From assembly GCF_027186265.1 (NCBI RefSeq), contig NZ_CP114176.1, forward strand, positions 2,356,001-2,420,000: a stretch of DNA of 64,000 bases, read 5' to 3'. Source of the DNA: Lentibacillus daqui (lineage in GTDB: Bacteria > Bacillota > Bacilli > Bacillales > Amphibacillaceae). Position 1 is the stretch's first letter; every line of letters starts with the position of its first letter. Of the stretch, positions 25,398-33,513 are shown one piece after another. Made by a program: the position numbers and the translations under genes. Under the pieces are notes generated by a model, which did not search any database, had not been told where the DNA came from, and saw only the letters and a list, made by a program, of their open reading frames with translations.

Positions 25398-25943
25398 TTA
25401 TCGGTTTATTTTTTCCTTTATCGGACCAATCTTGTATAACATTTCGTTTTCATGTCCTGTTCGCGGAAAATCAATGGATAGAAAATAATTAGATATAGAA
25501 CATTTTGTATCAAGTTTTTTTGCCAGGCCTAAAAATAAGTGTTGTGACGGTATGTTTGATGGCGATACCGTTGCTTCTACATACGCAATGTCTCGGCAAC
25601 AATCCCGTTCCAATAACTCCAATAACATCTTGGTTCCCAGTCCATTGCCGCGTTGGGATTCATCCACAGCAACTTGCCAGATAAAAAGACAATTCTCATT
25701 TTTCGGATTGATAAACCCGGAAATAAAGCCGACAATATCCCCATCTTTCTCTACCACAATCGATGTTTCAGAAAATATTTCACACCACATCAGGTAGCTG
25801 TAGGAAGAGTTCAGATCCAATACACCAGTATCGTTCACCAGTTCCCAAACGGCCGCTCCATCGTTTTTTTCAGGCCTGCGAAAATGAAATTCCTTTGTTG
25901 TTAACATTGGCTTCACTAATTCCTTCGTTACGCTATTACTAAT
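25398..25943 (-). CDS. ectA: Diaminobutyrate acetyltransferase EctA (possible ATT start)
   Basis: GNAT acetyltransferase making N-gamma-acetyl-diaminobutyrate, the second step of ectoine synthesis. The core has WQVAVDESQRGNGLGTKML (acetyl-CoA loop) and the EctA signature VLDLNSSYSYLMWC. The obvious start is GTG 25916 (172 aa) with only a close, weak AAGGA. In the same frame an ATT at 25943 lies five bases after GGAGGTG, the best site in the region, giving 181 residues (ISNSVTKELV...). ATG 25907 is a third choice. The gene call is firm; the start is uncertain. Confidence 0.9.
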   Translation of the reverse strand: MSNSVTKELVKPMLTTKEFHFRRPEKNDGAAVWELVNDTGVLDLNSSYSYLMWCEIFSETSIVVEKDGDIVGFISGFINPKNENCLFIWQVAVDESQRGNGLGTKMLLELLERDCCRDIAYVEATVSPSNIPSQHLFLGLAKKLDTKCSISNYFLSIDFPRTGHENEMLYKIGPIKEKINR

Positions 25944-26258
25944 GCTCCCACCTCCAGATTGATTTCAAAAAACAATTGCACGTTTAATAGCTTAAACGAC
26001 CGCCAATATTTCGTCAAAACGCATTAAACGTGATATAGCTCGGTTAAACGTGATCAGTTGAAGTGAATCGTATTTATTCATCACACCTTATCAATAGCTG
26101 GCAAATGGTATGGAATAATCCGAATTTTGGAGACTTTGTCCAAACAAGAGGCTGATATGAACCTGTTTAAAAGACGCTAAAAATGATGTAAAACAACCCT
26201 CCACTTTACATCTATAGCGATTTTGCCATCATCTACAGCGTTTCTTAGCTTTTAAAAA
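25944..26258. other. ect upstream region with weak 20/21-bp repeats
   Basis: This region should hold the ect promoter. TTAAACG recurs at 25992, 26024 and 26044, and TCTATAGCG / TCTACAGCG at 26211 and 26232, 21 bp apart. This may be a degenerate relative of the 21-bp arrays. No confident promoter was assigned. Confidence 0.35.
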
Positions 26259-26299
26259 ATAACTGCGCCGCACATAAATTCATGTACGGCGCAGTTATT
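26259..26299. terminator. Terminator after iolS
   Basis: AATAACTGCGCCG pairs with CGGCGCAGTTATT around a short internal bulge. On the minus strand TTTTTT follows. It lies 11 bases beyond the iolS stop codon. Confidence 0.8.
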
Positions 26300-26310
26300 C
26301 GTTTGTTGTA

Positions 26311-27243
26311 TTAAGAAAAAATCGCGTCTATTTTTTGAATATCTTCTGCAGATAAATGAACCTCTGCCGCCCGTTTATTGCTAGCCACTTGCTCCGGGCG
26401 TTTGGCGCCGGGAATAATCACGTCCAATGATGGCCTGCTGAAATACCACGCAAGAACAACATGGACAACATCTTCCCCGTAACGTGTAGCAATCTCACGC
26501 ACTTGATCGACTTTTTCCAGGTTTTGTTTAAATGCTTCTCCCTGAAAACTAGGCTTCTGAGCCCGAAAATCCGAAAAAGTAGTCTGCAGATTATATTTTC
26601 CTGCCAAAAGACCTGATTCCAGCGGAAAATAAGGAATGAACGTAATCCGATTTTCAGCTGTATACGGAAAAATATCCTGTTCTGCCTTTCGATTGAGCAG
26701 GTTGTACTCTGATTGAATCACATCGACATAGCCATCCTTATTCGCTTCTTTCAGCTGGTCAAGCGAAAAATTGGATACGCCAATCGAGCGGATTTTTCCT
26801 GCATCTTTTAATTCTTTCAATGCGCCAACTGCTTCATCTTTTGGCGTTTTCTCATCTGGAAAATGAATGTAAAATAGGTCGATATAATCGGTTTGTAACC
26901 GGCGCAGACTATCATCTACTGCCTGTTTTAGAAATGCCGGTGAATTATCCATGACAACGTCCTCACCGACAAACTTATGTGCTCCTTTTGTTGCCAGTAC
27001 TATGTCCTCACGCCGGTATTCTTTCATAACTTCACCAACTAATTCCTCCGAACGTTCGGGTCCATAAATGAACGCAGTATCCAGCATATTGATTCCATTA
27101 TCGAGCGCAGTACGAACAACATTTTTCCCCTGCTCCTCATCAAGCATGTTCGGGTATATATTGTGTCCACCTACTGCGTTAGTACCTAAACCAACAGGAA
27201 AAACATTGATATCCGACTTTCCCAACTTTGTTTGATTTGCCAT
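26311..27243 (-). CDS. iolS: Aldo/keto reductase IolS
   Basis: A 310-residue AKR-family TIM barrel with the tetrad Asp (MLDTAF), Tyr (FIYGPERSEE), Lys (LATKG) and His (YIDLFYIHFPDE). Length and many segments (LGKSDINVFPVGLGTNAVGG, GKIRSIGVSNFSL, FIPYFPLESGLLAGKYN) match B. subtilis IolS closely. IolS is an NADP(H)-dependent reductase of uncertain physiological substrate, encoded near inositol genes in B. subtilis. Here no inositol genes adjoin it. It is monocistronic. Confidence 0.88.
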   Translation of the reverse strand: MANQTKLGKSDINVFPVGLGTNAVGGHNIYPNMLDEEQGKNVVRTALDNGINMLDTAFIYGPERSEELVGEVMKEYRREDIVLATKGAHKFVGEDVVMDNSPAFLKQAVDDSLRRLQTDYIDLFYIHFPDEKTPKDEAVGALKELKDAGKIRSIGVSNFSLDQLKEANKDGYVDVIQSEYNLLNRKAEQDIFPYTAENRITFIPYFPLESGLLAGKYNLQTTFSDFRAQKPSFQGEAFKQNLEKVDQVREIATRYGEDVVHVVLAWYFSRPSLDVIIPGAKRPEQVASNKRAAEVHLSAEDIQKIDAIFS

Positions 27244-27389
27244 TGTAACCTTCTCCTTTCCCTAATTAAAACGCTCTCCCAAATAATGTATCACAAAAAT
27301 TGTTGGATGAAACGTATTCAGATTTTCCCCTATTATTATGCCCGCCTATTACACTTTTTTCGGTTTAGCATAATTTATTAATGAATGAA

Positions 27390-27655
27390 TGTAGAAAAGC
27401 GCAGGCGCCCGTTTAGCGGCGTATGTGCTGCGCCCGTGCAACACGGGTGGTTCGGTGTTGCTGCGCAAAGCAGCGGTTTTAACCGAACATTCCTACCGCA
27501 GGAGATAAAGGAAACCATGCCCCTTCATAGGGGGTATGCCGACGTTGGACGCAAAGTCCGTTCTTAGTCGGCCTTCCTTTGTCCCCCGAATCGATGTTGA
27601 CTTATCGCACGGAGGTAAAGGAAGCACACTAGCCGCTGGGCGCTGGAGCTAAACA
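27390..27655. repeat. Dispersed GC-rich repeat (GCGCAGGCGCCC ... GGGCGCTGGAGCT)
   Basis: A 266-bp block clearly richer in GC than its surroundings. It starts GAAAAGCGCAGGCGCCCG and ends GCCGCTGGGCGCTGGAGCT, the ends being imperfectly complementary, with several inner hairpins. Blocks with these ends are a common dispersed repeat in Bacillaceae genomes (from general knowledge). It fills most of the 433-bp gap between iolS and hsp20, both of which start in it, so it sits between divergent promoters. No gene is visible. Confidence 0.6.
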
Positions 27656-27676
27656 ATGGAGTGAGGTGAATATATA

Positions 27677-28129
27677 ATGGCGGACAACAAAAAAAATCAA
27701 CCAAGACGATTTGATCATAACCATTTGCTGGACCAGATCGATTCCTTTTTTAATGAATCCTTTAACAACTTCCATCAATTAATAAACAAACGCTCAATTC
27801 GAGTCCATACACACGAAACAAAATCCAGTGTTGTAGTTGAAGCGGAATTGCCTGGTTATAAGCGGGATCAGATCCAACTTGAAATTATCGGCAATCAATT
27901 AAGAATCATTGCTGAAGACACTTCCAGTTTTGAAGGAAAAAATAAAAAAGGTGAAACGTTCCATAAAGAACAGTCCTATCAAACAGCGGAACGTCTCATC
28001 ACATTGCCATTTACCATTTCCGAAAAAGACACCAGTGCCGTCTTGAAAAATGGGATCTTGAAAATTTCCATCCCGAAAAAGAATGAAAGCAGAAGGTTTA
28101 TTGATATTTATGACAATTCCGATGAGTAA
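27677..28129 (+). CDS. Small heat-shock protein, Hsp20 / alpha-crystallin family
   Basis: A 150-residue chaperone. A Phe/Asn-rich N-terminal region (FFNESFNNFHQLI) precedes the alpha-crystallin domain (about residues 42-135), with VEAELPGYKRDQI, the typical VLKNGILKISIPK and an I-x-I-like tail FIDIYD. Such proteins bind unfolding proteins without ATP. GTGAGGTGAA gives a good ribosome binding site. A terminator follows. Relatives in B. subtilis include YocM and the CotM-like proteins. Confidence 0.88.
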   Translation: MADNKKNQPRRFDHNHLLDQIDSFFNESFNNFHQLINKRSIRVHTHETKSSVVVEAELPGYKRDQIQLEIIGNQLRIIAEDTSSFEGKNKKGETFHKEQSYQTAERLITLPFTISEKDTSAVLKNGILKISIPKKNESRRFIDIYDNSDE

Positions 28130-28150
28130 TGCGCCCGACACCATGACACG

Positions 28151-28188
28151 GTAAAAGCCGGATCCCGCACGTTGGATCCGGCTTTTAC
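28151..28188. terminator. Bidirectional terminator hsp20 / acetyltransferase
   Basis: A perfect 15-bp stem GTAAAAGCCGGATCC / GGATCCGGCTTTTAC lies between two convergent genes. Confidence 0.85.
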
Positions 28189-28206
28189 GTTAGGTCAATA
28201 AAGTTT

Positions 28207-28650
28207 TCACTCATCAAGCTTTTTCGTCATTAATGTTGACGTATCGGTAAAACCAAATTTTTCATATAGCTTTTTGGCTGGATTTCCAACAAACACTTGG
28301 AGTTGTACCTGCTTTAATCCTTGCCGTTTCAGTTCGGTTAATGCGCTCGCAAGCAAATTTTCAGCTATTCCCTGCTTACGATAAGTTGGCAATACATAAA
28401 GTTCCGGAATAAATCCTTGCCTTTCTTCTGAGATATTATCCATTGTCTTACAAACACCAATCCAACCGCGCAATTGAGACTGATAGATATCAACCAGGTA
28501 GTAGCCACCACTATTCATTACAAAGGATACAAGTGAATGGTTATTGTTGGCAGCAGGTTTGCCATGGCCCGCCACCGACTCACTCATTACCTTGCTTGCA
28601 TGTTGCCTGATCATATTTAATTCCCTATATGTCGCCTTTCTGATTGTCAT
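28207..28650 (-). CDS. GNAT-family N-acetyltransferase
   Basis: A 147-residue single-domain acetyltransferase. The acetyl-CoA motif is YVLPTYRKQGIAENLL, and the C-terminal KKLYEKFGFTDTSTLMTK is typical of GNAT proteins. ATG 28650 is chosen, with AAAGGA about eleven bases upstream; a TTG at 28659 is too close to that site. The substrate is unknown. Confidence 0.85.
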   Translation of the reverse strand: MTIRKATYRELNMIRQHASKVMSESVAGHGKPAANNNHSLVSFVMNSGGYYLVDIYQSQLRGWIGVCKTMDNISEERQGFIPELYVLPTYRKQGIAENLLASALTELKRQGLKQVQLQVFVGNPAKKLYEKFGFTDTSTLMTKKLDE

Positions 28651-28695
28651 TCGTATCAAAATCCTTTACTTAACATCATCATTATTTCGATGGGA

Positions 28696-28947
28696 CTACT
28701 TGAAAAATTTGCTCAACAATGGACCAACCATGGGACTGACTTGATGGTAGATTTGATTAAATTGTCTGGCAGTTGAGGATATTTTATCAAAATCAAGGCT
28801 TCCTTCTTGTGTTTGAAACATTGCAAAAACATTACGATTTCGTTTCTGTTGTTGTGGTTGTTGCATCCGGGGCATACCAAATGGAGTTGGTGGCATCCTT
28901 CTTTGTTGACGCGGTCCTGGCATTGGTCTCGGTCTCGCCGGAAACAT
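28696..28947 (-). CDS. YppG-like small protein
   Basis: An 83-residue protein with a Pro/Arg/Gln-rich N-terminal half (RPRPMPGPRQQRRMPP, RMQQPQQQKR) and a C-terminal helix GSLDFDKISSTARQFNQIYH followed by QVSPMVGPLLSKF. The latter matches the YppG-like family of Bacillus, of unknown function (linked to sporulating species). ATG 28947 has AGGAGGTG seven bases upstream. Array 3 lies in front of the gene. Confidence 0.75.
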   Translation of the reverse strand: MFPARPRPMPGPRQQRRMPPTPFGMPRMQQPQQQKRNRNVFAMFQTQEGSLDFDKISSTARQFNQIYHQVSPMVGPLLSKFFK

Positions 28948-29092
28948 TCGAACACACCTCCTCATAAAAATATCTATATTATCCTATTCCAAACCGACCA
29001 GCTATGAAAAGGATGACTGCCCCAGTTAATAAAAAAGATGAACAGGGGAAATCCTGCAATTTTTTTAATGCTTTTTTTTGGCTGAACTTGGG

Positions 29093-29376
29093 TTGATATT
29101 TTGTGATTTGGTCGATTTCTCTGATGCTTTGGTTGATAAAACACACCTTTTGGTCGATATTGGTGTTTCCTTGATTGATAATGGCCAGTGTAGGTTGATA
29201 ATGCCCAAGATGCGGTCGATAATACGTGTGACGCGGTTGATAATCATGACTTTCCGGCCGATAAAGGCATCATCTGGTTGATACCCAGCCTTTTCGGTTG
29301 ATAAAGTCCAGACCGTGGTCGATATTTTTAAGTCCGGATCGATACCATATTATCCAGTCGATATTTCCAATTCCCG
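29093..29376. repeat. About 21-bp tandem repeat array 3 (TTGAT/TCGAT core)
   Basis: Fourteen units with the core GGTYGATA start at 29093, 29112, 29133, 29154, 29175, 29195, 29216, 29237, 29258, 29278, 29298, 29319, 29339 and 29358. Seven spacings are exactly 21 bp and the rest are 19 or 20. Sequence between cores is not conserved. The array lies between the prpB terminator and the yppG start. Confidence 0.88.
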
Positions 29377-29425
29377 CATCAGAAACTATCAAGATCGTAT
29401 GCCCATTTTTCATAAGCCCAAAAAG

Positions 29426-29461
29426 TAGGAGCCCCCCATATATTTAATGGGGAAACTCCTA
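29426..29461 (-). terminator. Terminator of the prp operon
   Basis: TAGGAG and CTCCTA plus an inner CCCC/GGGG pairing form a stem with a T-rich tail on the minus strand. It lies 20 bases after the prpB stop codon. Confidence 0.7.
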
Positions 29462-29481
29462 TTTTCGTTCCATTTCATCCA

Positions 29482-30387
29482 TCAATCATCCTGTAAAATC
29501 GTTTTGGCAATACTTTGATCAAGTGCTTCGAAGTCATGTAACGATATGGTTTCATATAATTCCTTTCGCGTTTGCATATCATCAAGACCAGATTTTTGCG
29601 TCCCTTCTTCTTTGATCAGACCAAAGATACGTTCATAGGCTTTGGCTGCGACCCTTAATGAAGTGACTGGATAAATAACCATTTGAAAGCCCATATCCTG
29701 AAATTCCTGTGCCGAAATATATGGTGTCTTGCCAAATTCGGTCATATTCGCCAGCAATGGGGCATTAATTTTTTGGGCACATAACTGAAACTCCTCTTCG
29801 GTCTGTAATGCCTCTGGGAAAATCGCATCAGCGCCGGCCTCGATATACGTCTGTGCTCGCTCAATGGCAGCGTCGATTCCCTCAACCGCTTTTGCATCTG
29901 TACGGGCGACGACAACGAGGGATGGCGCTACTTTTTTGATGGCTTGGATTTTTTGTGCTAATTCTTCTTTAGGAACAAGCCGTTTTCCGTTCAAATGACC
30001 ACATTTTTTTGGAAGCTGCTGGTCTTCTATTTGTACGGCGGCTACCTTAGCTTCCACCATCTCCATCGCCGTTCGGGCTACATATAAAACCCCGCCAAAA
30101 CCAGTATCAATATCTACAAGTACGGGAAGATTACTGGCACGCACTAACTCCTTTGCCTTATCTGCTACTTCGGTTGAGGTAACCATACCGAGATCCGGTA
30201 ATCCCTGGCTTGCCGTGTACGCACCACCAGATAAATATAATGCGGAAAACCCAACTTTTTTAGCCATTAGCGCAGCCATGCCATCATGCGCCCCCGGAAT
30301 TTGTAAAATCTTCTCCTCTTGAATCAATGCCTTAAATTGTCCTGCCAATTCTTCCTGTGTAGCAGGCTGATCTACTATCCATACCAT
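29482..30387 (-). CDS. prpB: 2-methylisocitrate lyase PrpB
   Basis: A 301-residue isocitrate-lyase-family TIM barrel that splits 2-methylisocitrate to pyruvate and succinate, the last step of the methylcitrate cycle. Key segments are IPGAHDGMAALMAKKVGF, LVDIDTGFGG, the metal-site region VQIEDQQLPKKCGH and VARTDAKAVEG. ATG 30387 follows GGAGG by nine bases; upstream frame is open by chance through a repeat. It is third in prpC-prpD-prpB (mmgDEF in B. subtilis). Confidence 0.92.
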   Translation of the reverse strand: MVWIVDQPATQEELAGQFKALIQEEKILQIPGAHDGMAALMAKKVGFSALYLSGGAYTASQGLPDLGMVTSTEVADKAKELVRASNLPVLVDIDTGFGGVLYVARTAMEMVEAKVAAVQIEDQQLPKKCGHLNGKRLVPKEELAQKIQAIKKVAPSLVVVARTDAKAVEGIDAAIERAQTYIEAGADAIFPEALQTEEEFQLCAQKINAPLLANMTEFGKTPYISAQEFQDMGFQMVIYPVTSLRVAAKAYERIFGLIKEEGTQKSGLDDMQTRKELYETISLHDFEALDQSIAKTILQDD

Positions 30388-30415
30388 CGATAAAAACCTC
30401 CAATTCCATACAAGA

Positions 30416-30467
30416 TGTTCAAAAAGTCCGGTAAAAATGACGTTTCGATAGATCCTACTTTTGAACA
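30416..30467. repeat. Short palindromic element TGTTCAAAAAG, internally deleted copy
   Basis: It begins TGTTCAAAAAGTCCGGTAAA and ends ACTTTTGAACA, the two ends being complementary. The first 30 bases match the longer element at 42268-42411, so this copy lacks about 90 internal bases. It lies in the prpD-prpB intercistronic gap and should form a hairpin in the operon mRNA. Confidence 0.75.
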
Positions 30468-30471
30468 CACA

Positions 30472-31905
30472 TTATACGAACAATTCAACAAACTCATTCA
30501 CATTCATTTGTGCTACCTTATGATAGTCACTAGTCACATCTACTATATTTCGCTGTTTCTTTTGTGGATATTGCGTTGCCAGATTTGCCGCATATTTTTC
30601 CAACACTTTCGGGATTGCTTCGTCCCGACGGAAGCGGTGACCTAGCGGGTATTCACAGGCAATATTATCTGTTGATGTACCATCCTTAAAATGAACCTGT
30701 ACCGCGTTGGCAATGGAACGTTTTTCCGGATCCAGATAATCCTCGCTATATGCTTTATTTTCGGTTACCACCATTTTATCACGCAATGCATCAATTCGTG
30801 GATCTTTTGCTGCTTCATCTTCATAATCTTCCGCCGTCACATTCCCTTTTAAAAGGGCAACAGCAGTAATATATTGAATACAGTGGTCACGATCAGCTGG
30901 ATTATATAACGAGCCTGTTTTATCAATAATACGGATAGCTGATTCATGGGTAGTAATCGTTACCTGATCAATTTCGTCCAGCCGATGTTTTACTTCAGGA
31001 TGTAATTGTACTGCTGCTTCGGCTGCTGTTTGGGCGTGAAATTCAGCCGGATAGGAAACCTTGAATAATACATTTTCCATGACATAACTATCAAGTGGCT
31101 GGGATAATACTAATTCTTGCTGATTAAATAATACATCCTGAAATCCCCAGCCCGGGGCACTTAATGCTGTCTTATACCCCATTTCTCCCTGAACCGCCAT
31201 CATTGCTAGACGAACACCTCTGCTTGTCGCATCGCCTGCCGCCCATGATTTGCGGGATCCGGTATTAGGTGCATGCCGGTATGTCCGTAAGCTGGAATTA
31301 TCGATCAAGGCATTGGAAACCGCATTAAAAATCTCTTCTCTGCCACCACCCAGCAACTTGGTTACCACCGCTGTTGTAGCAATCTTTACATATAACACAT
31401 GATCAAGACCAACTCGGTTCAGGCTGTTTTTCAGGGCAAGAATTCCTTGAATTTCATGAGCTTTGATCATCATTTCCAGTACTTCTTGAACCGTAACAGG
31501 AGTTTGCCCTTTGCTTAACCGTTCTCTACTAACGAAATCTGCAGCGGCTAAAATTCCGCCAAGATTATCGGATGGATGCCCCCATTCTGCAGCAAGCCAT
31601 GTATCATTATAGTCAAGCCAGCGAATCATGGTACCAATATTAAATGCCCCTTGTACCGGGTCAAGCACATATGGTGTTCCCGGCACATGAGTTCCATTCG
31701 GCACAACCGTACCAGGCACAATCGGTCCGAGTAATTTGGTGCACTCTGGATAGTTTAATGCCAAAATTCCGCACCCCAGTGCATCGATCATCACATAATG
31801 TGCCGTGGTAAAGGCTTCCTTACTGGTAATTTGTTTATTTAACACATAATCTGTAATTTCTTCAATCAATGCATCGGTTGTCTGTTTTTCCTGCAGTTTT
31901 TCCAT
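30472..31905 (-). CDS. prpD: 2-methylcitrate dehydratase PrpD
   Basis: A 477-residue MmgE/PrpD-family enzyme that dehydrates 2-methylcitrate. Typical segments are VMIDALGCGILAL, IRWLDYNDTWLAAEWGHPSD, SRKSWAAGDATSRGVRLA and VSYPAEFHAQTAAEAA. It is the middle gene of the methylcitrate operon, which detoxifies and uses propionyl-CoA, for example from odd-chain or branched-chain degradation such as the cluster at 34-47 kb. Confidence 0.93.
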   Translation of the reverse strand: MEKLQEKQTTDALIEEITDYVLNKQITSKEAFTTAHYVMIDALGCGILALNYPECTKLLGPIVPGTVVPNGTHVPGTPYVLDPVQGAFNIGTMIRWLDYNDTWLAAEWGHPSDNLGGILAAADFVSRERLSKGQTPVTVQEVLEMMIKAHEIQGILALKNSLNRVGLDHVLYVKIATTAVVTKLLGGGREEIFNAVSNALIDNSSLRTYRHAPNTGSRKSWAAGDATSRGVRLAMMAVQGEMGYKTALSAPGWGFQDVLFNQQELVLSQPLDSYVMENVLFKVSYPAEFHAQTAAEAAVQLHPEVKHRLDEIDQVTITTHESAIRIIDKTGSLYNPADRDHCIQYITAVALLKGNVTAEDYEDEAAKDPRIDALRDKMVVTENKAYSEDYLDPEKRSIANAVQVHFKDGTSTDNIACEYPLGHRFRRDEAIPKVLEKYAANLATQYPQKKQRNIVDVTSDYHKVAQMNVNEFVELFV

Positions 31906-31949
31906 TGTCAGCTTCCTTTCTGATTCTTTTACATATTTCTCATGTTTGC

Positions 31950-33059
31950 CTATAGATCTCTTTTGCCGGTATACTTCACCCGTGGGCGGAACAGCCGGTT
32001 ATTGGCATGCTGTTCGGTAATATGTGCACATAACCCGGCCGTACGGGAACTAAAGAAAATTGGTGTGTACAGAGGAATCGGAATCCCAAGCATCCAATAA
32101 ACAGGTGCCGCATAATAATCAAGGTTTGGATAGAGTCCTTTTTCTTCAGCCATAACCCTCTCACCTGCCTCACACATATCCAGCAGCAATGAATCCCCTT
32201 TCAAATCGCAAAGTTGTTCCAATGATTCCTTCATCATTAATGCACGTGGATCCATCTTTTTCATATAAACACGGTGTCCAAAGCCCATAATCTTTTCTTT
32301 GCGCTGTAATTTTTTGTGCAACAATTCTTCAAATTTGTCCACCGAGTTGGCTTCTTGCAGCATGTACATGACCGCTTCATTCGCCCCGCCATGCAAGCTC
32401 CCTTTTAGCGAAGAAACTGCACCAGACAATGCGCCATACATATCCGCCTGTGTCGAGGCGATCACACGGGCAGTAAAAGTGGAATTCGGCATTTCATGTT
32501 CACTATATAATAGAAGCGAACGATCAAAAATTTCCGCTTCCAATTCCGTTGGTTTTTTACCAGTAATCATATACAGGAAATTGGCACTATAATCCAAATC
32601 ATGATCTGGTTCGACAAGTTCCTGATTGGTTAAAATCCGGTAACTGTTCGCTGTTATTGCCGGCAGCTTGCCTAACAGCGCATAAGCCCGTTTTTTATTG
32701 GCTGCTTCAGATCGGTCATTAATGGTACTATCAAATCCTGCCAAAACTGATACACTAGTACGCTGTCCGTCCATTGGGTGTGTATCATTCGGCAACAATT
32801 TCAGCACATCATTCACTGTTTTGGGAACATCATAATTCTCTTTTAATTTCCTTTCTAAAGCTTCCCGTTCACTATCAGATGGCAGTGATCCTTCCAGTAA
32901 AAGGTAGACAACATCGGCATATTTCTTTCGTTTGGACAAGTCAATCAAATCATGTCCACGAATGATTATTTTTTCCTGTTCGGTATCCAATAAGGAAATA
33001 GCAGTCTCGGCCGCAATGACCCCTTCCAAACCCGGTACAAATGCTTCTTCGGTTCTCAT
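31950..33059 (-). CDS. prpC: 2-methylcitrate synthase / citrate synthase PrpC
   Basis: A 369-residue citrate-synthase-family enzyme that condenses propionyl-CoA with oxaloacetate. Active-site segments are GSLHGGANEAVM and GFGHRVYMKKMDPRA; short N-terminus and operon position with prpD and prpB support the methylcitrate role. ATG 33059 has AAGGGGG eight bases upstream; the frame runs 18 residues further back without support. A TATAAT-like -10 (33163-33168, minus strand) may be part of its promoter. Confidence 0.88.
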   Translation of the reverse strand: MRTEEAFVPGLEGVIAAETAISLLDTEQEKIIIRGHDLIDLSKRKKYADVVYLLLEGSLPSDSEREALERKLKENYDVPKTVNDVLKLLPNDTHPMDGQRTSVSVLAGFDSTINDRSEAANKKRAYALLGKLPAITANSYRILTNQELVEPDHDLDYSANFLYMITGKKPTELEAEIFDRSLLLYSEHEMPNSTFTARVIASTQADMYGALSGAVSSLKGSLHGGANEAVMYMLQEANSVDKFEELLHKKLQRKEKIMGFGHRVYMKKMDPRALMMKESLEQLCDLKGDSLLLDMCEAGERVMAEEKGLYPNLDYYAAPVYWMLGIPIPLYTPIFFSSRTAGLCAHITEQHANNRLFRPRVKYTGKRDL

Positions 33060-33297
33060 GTAAAAGTCCCCCTTTTTTTCATTTGTTATTTGCGCTGTTG
33101 AAACCCTTTTCATTTACCTTTAAAATCCAATCCCTAAATTCTTGCATTTTTTCTATAACTCTATTATAAACTGGAAAGGGAAATAATAAAAATATATAAT
33201 AATAATATCCAGCCATAGAATTTTTCAATGTCTAAAAAATGAGCTCTTAACCAAAATCTATGGTTGACAGGTTATATGTAATTTTGATATAGACGAT

Positions 33298-33425
33298 CGC
33301 TACGGAAAAACACTACGCTTTCCGTGGGCTTGTCCTCAGCCTCCTCGAAAAAGAAGAGCACTTTTTCTGCGGGGTCTTCACACTGCGCTTTCCCACAGGA
33401 GTCTCCGTGTTTTTCCTCCGCTAGG
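33298..33425. repeat. Dispersed palindromic repeat (CGCTTTCCGTGGGC ... CAGGAGTCTCCG)
   Basis: The ends ACGGAAAAACAC and GTGTTTTTCC are complementary, and the interior contains CGCTTTCCGTGGGC, CAGCCTCCTCG, TGCGGGGTCTTCACA and CACAGGAGTCTCCG. This is the layout of a repeat widespread in Bacillus-type genomes (from general knowledge). It lies between prpC and the divergent LysR gene, nearer the latter, and separates their promoters. Confidence 0.65.
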
Positions 33426-33513
33426 TAATTTATCATTACCATTTTTATTCATTATTTTGGTGCTAACCCGAAATAAACAGTGATATCAGAATCGAAAAAG
33501 GAGTGTATTTCAC

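Noticed and set aside
25974..26100. Fourth full 21-bp array upstream of ectA
   Set aside because: TTAAACG occurs three times but spacing is 32 and 20 bp; evidence is too weak for an array and it is noted only as a trace.
29093..29376. CRISPR array
   Set aside because: Core too short and spacing variable (19-21 bp), no cas genes.
30388..30468. N-terminal extension of PrpB (27 residues)
   Set aside because: It reads through a repeat element; ATG 30387 has the proper ribosome binding site.
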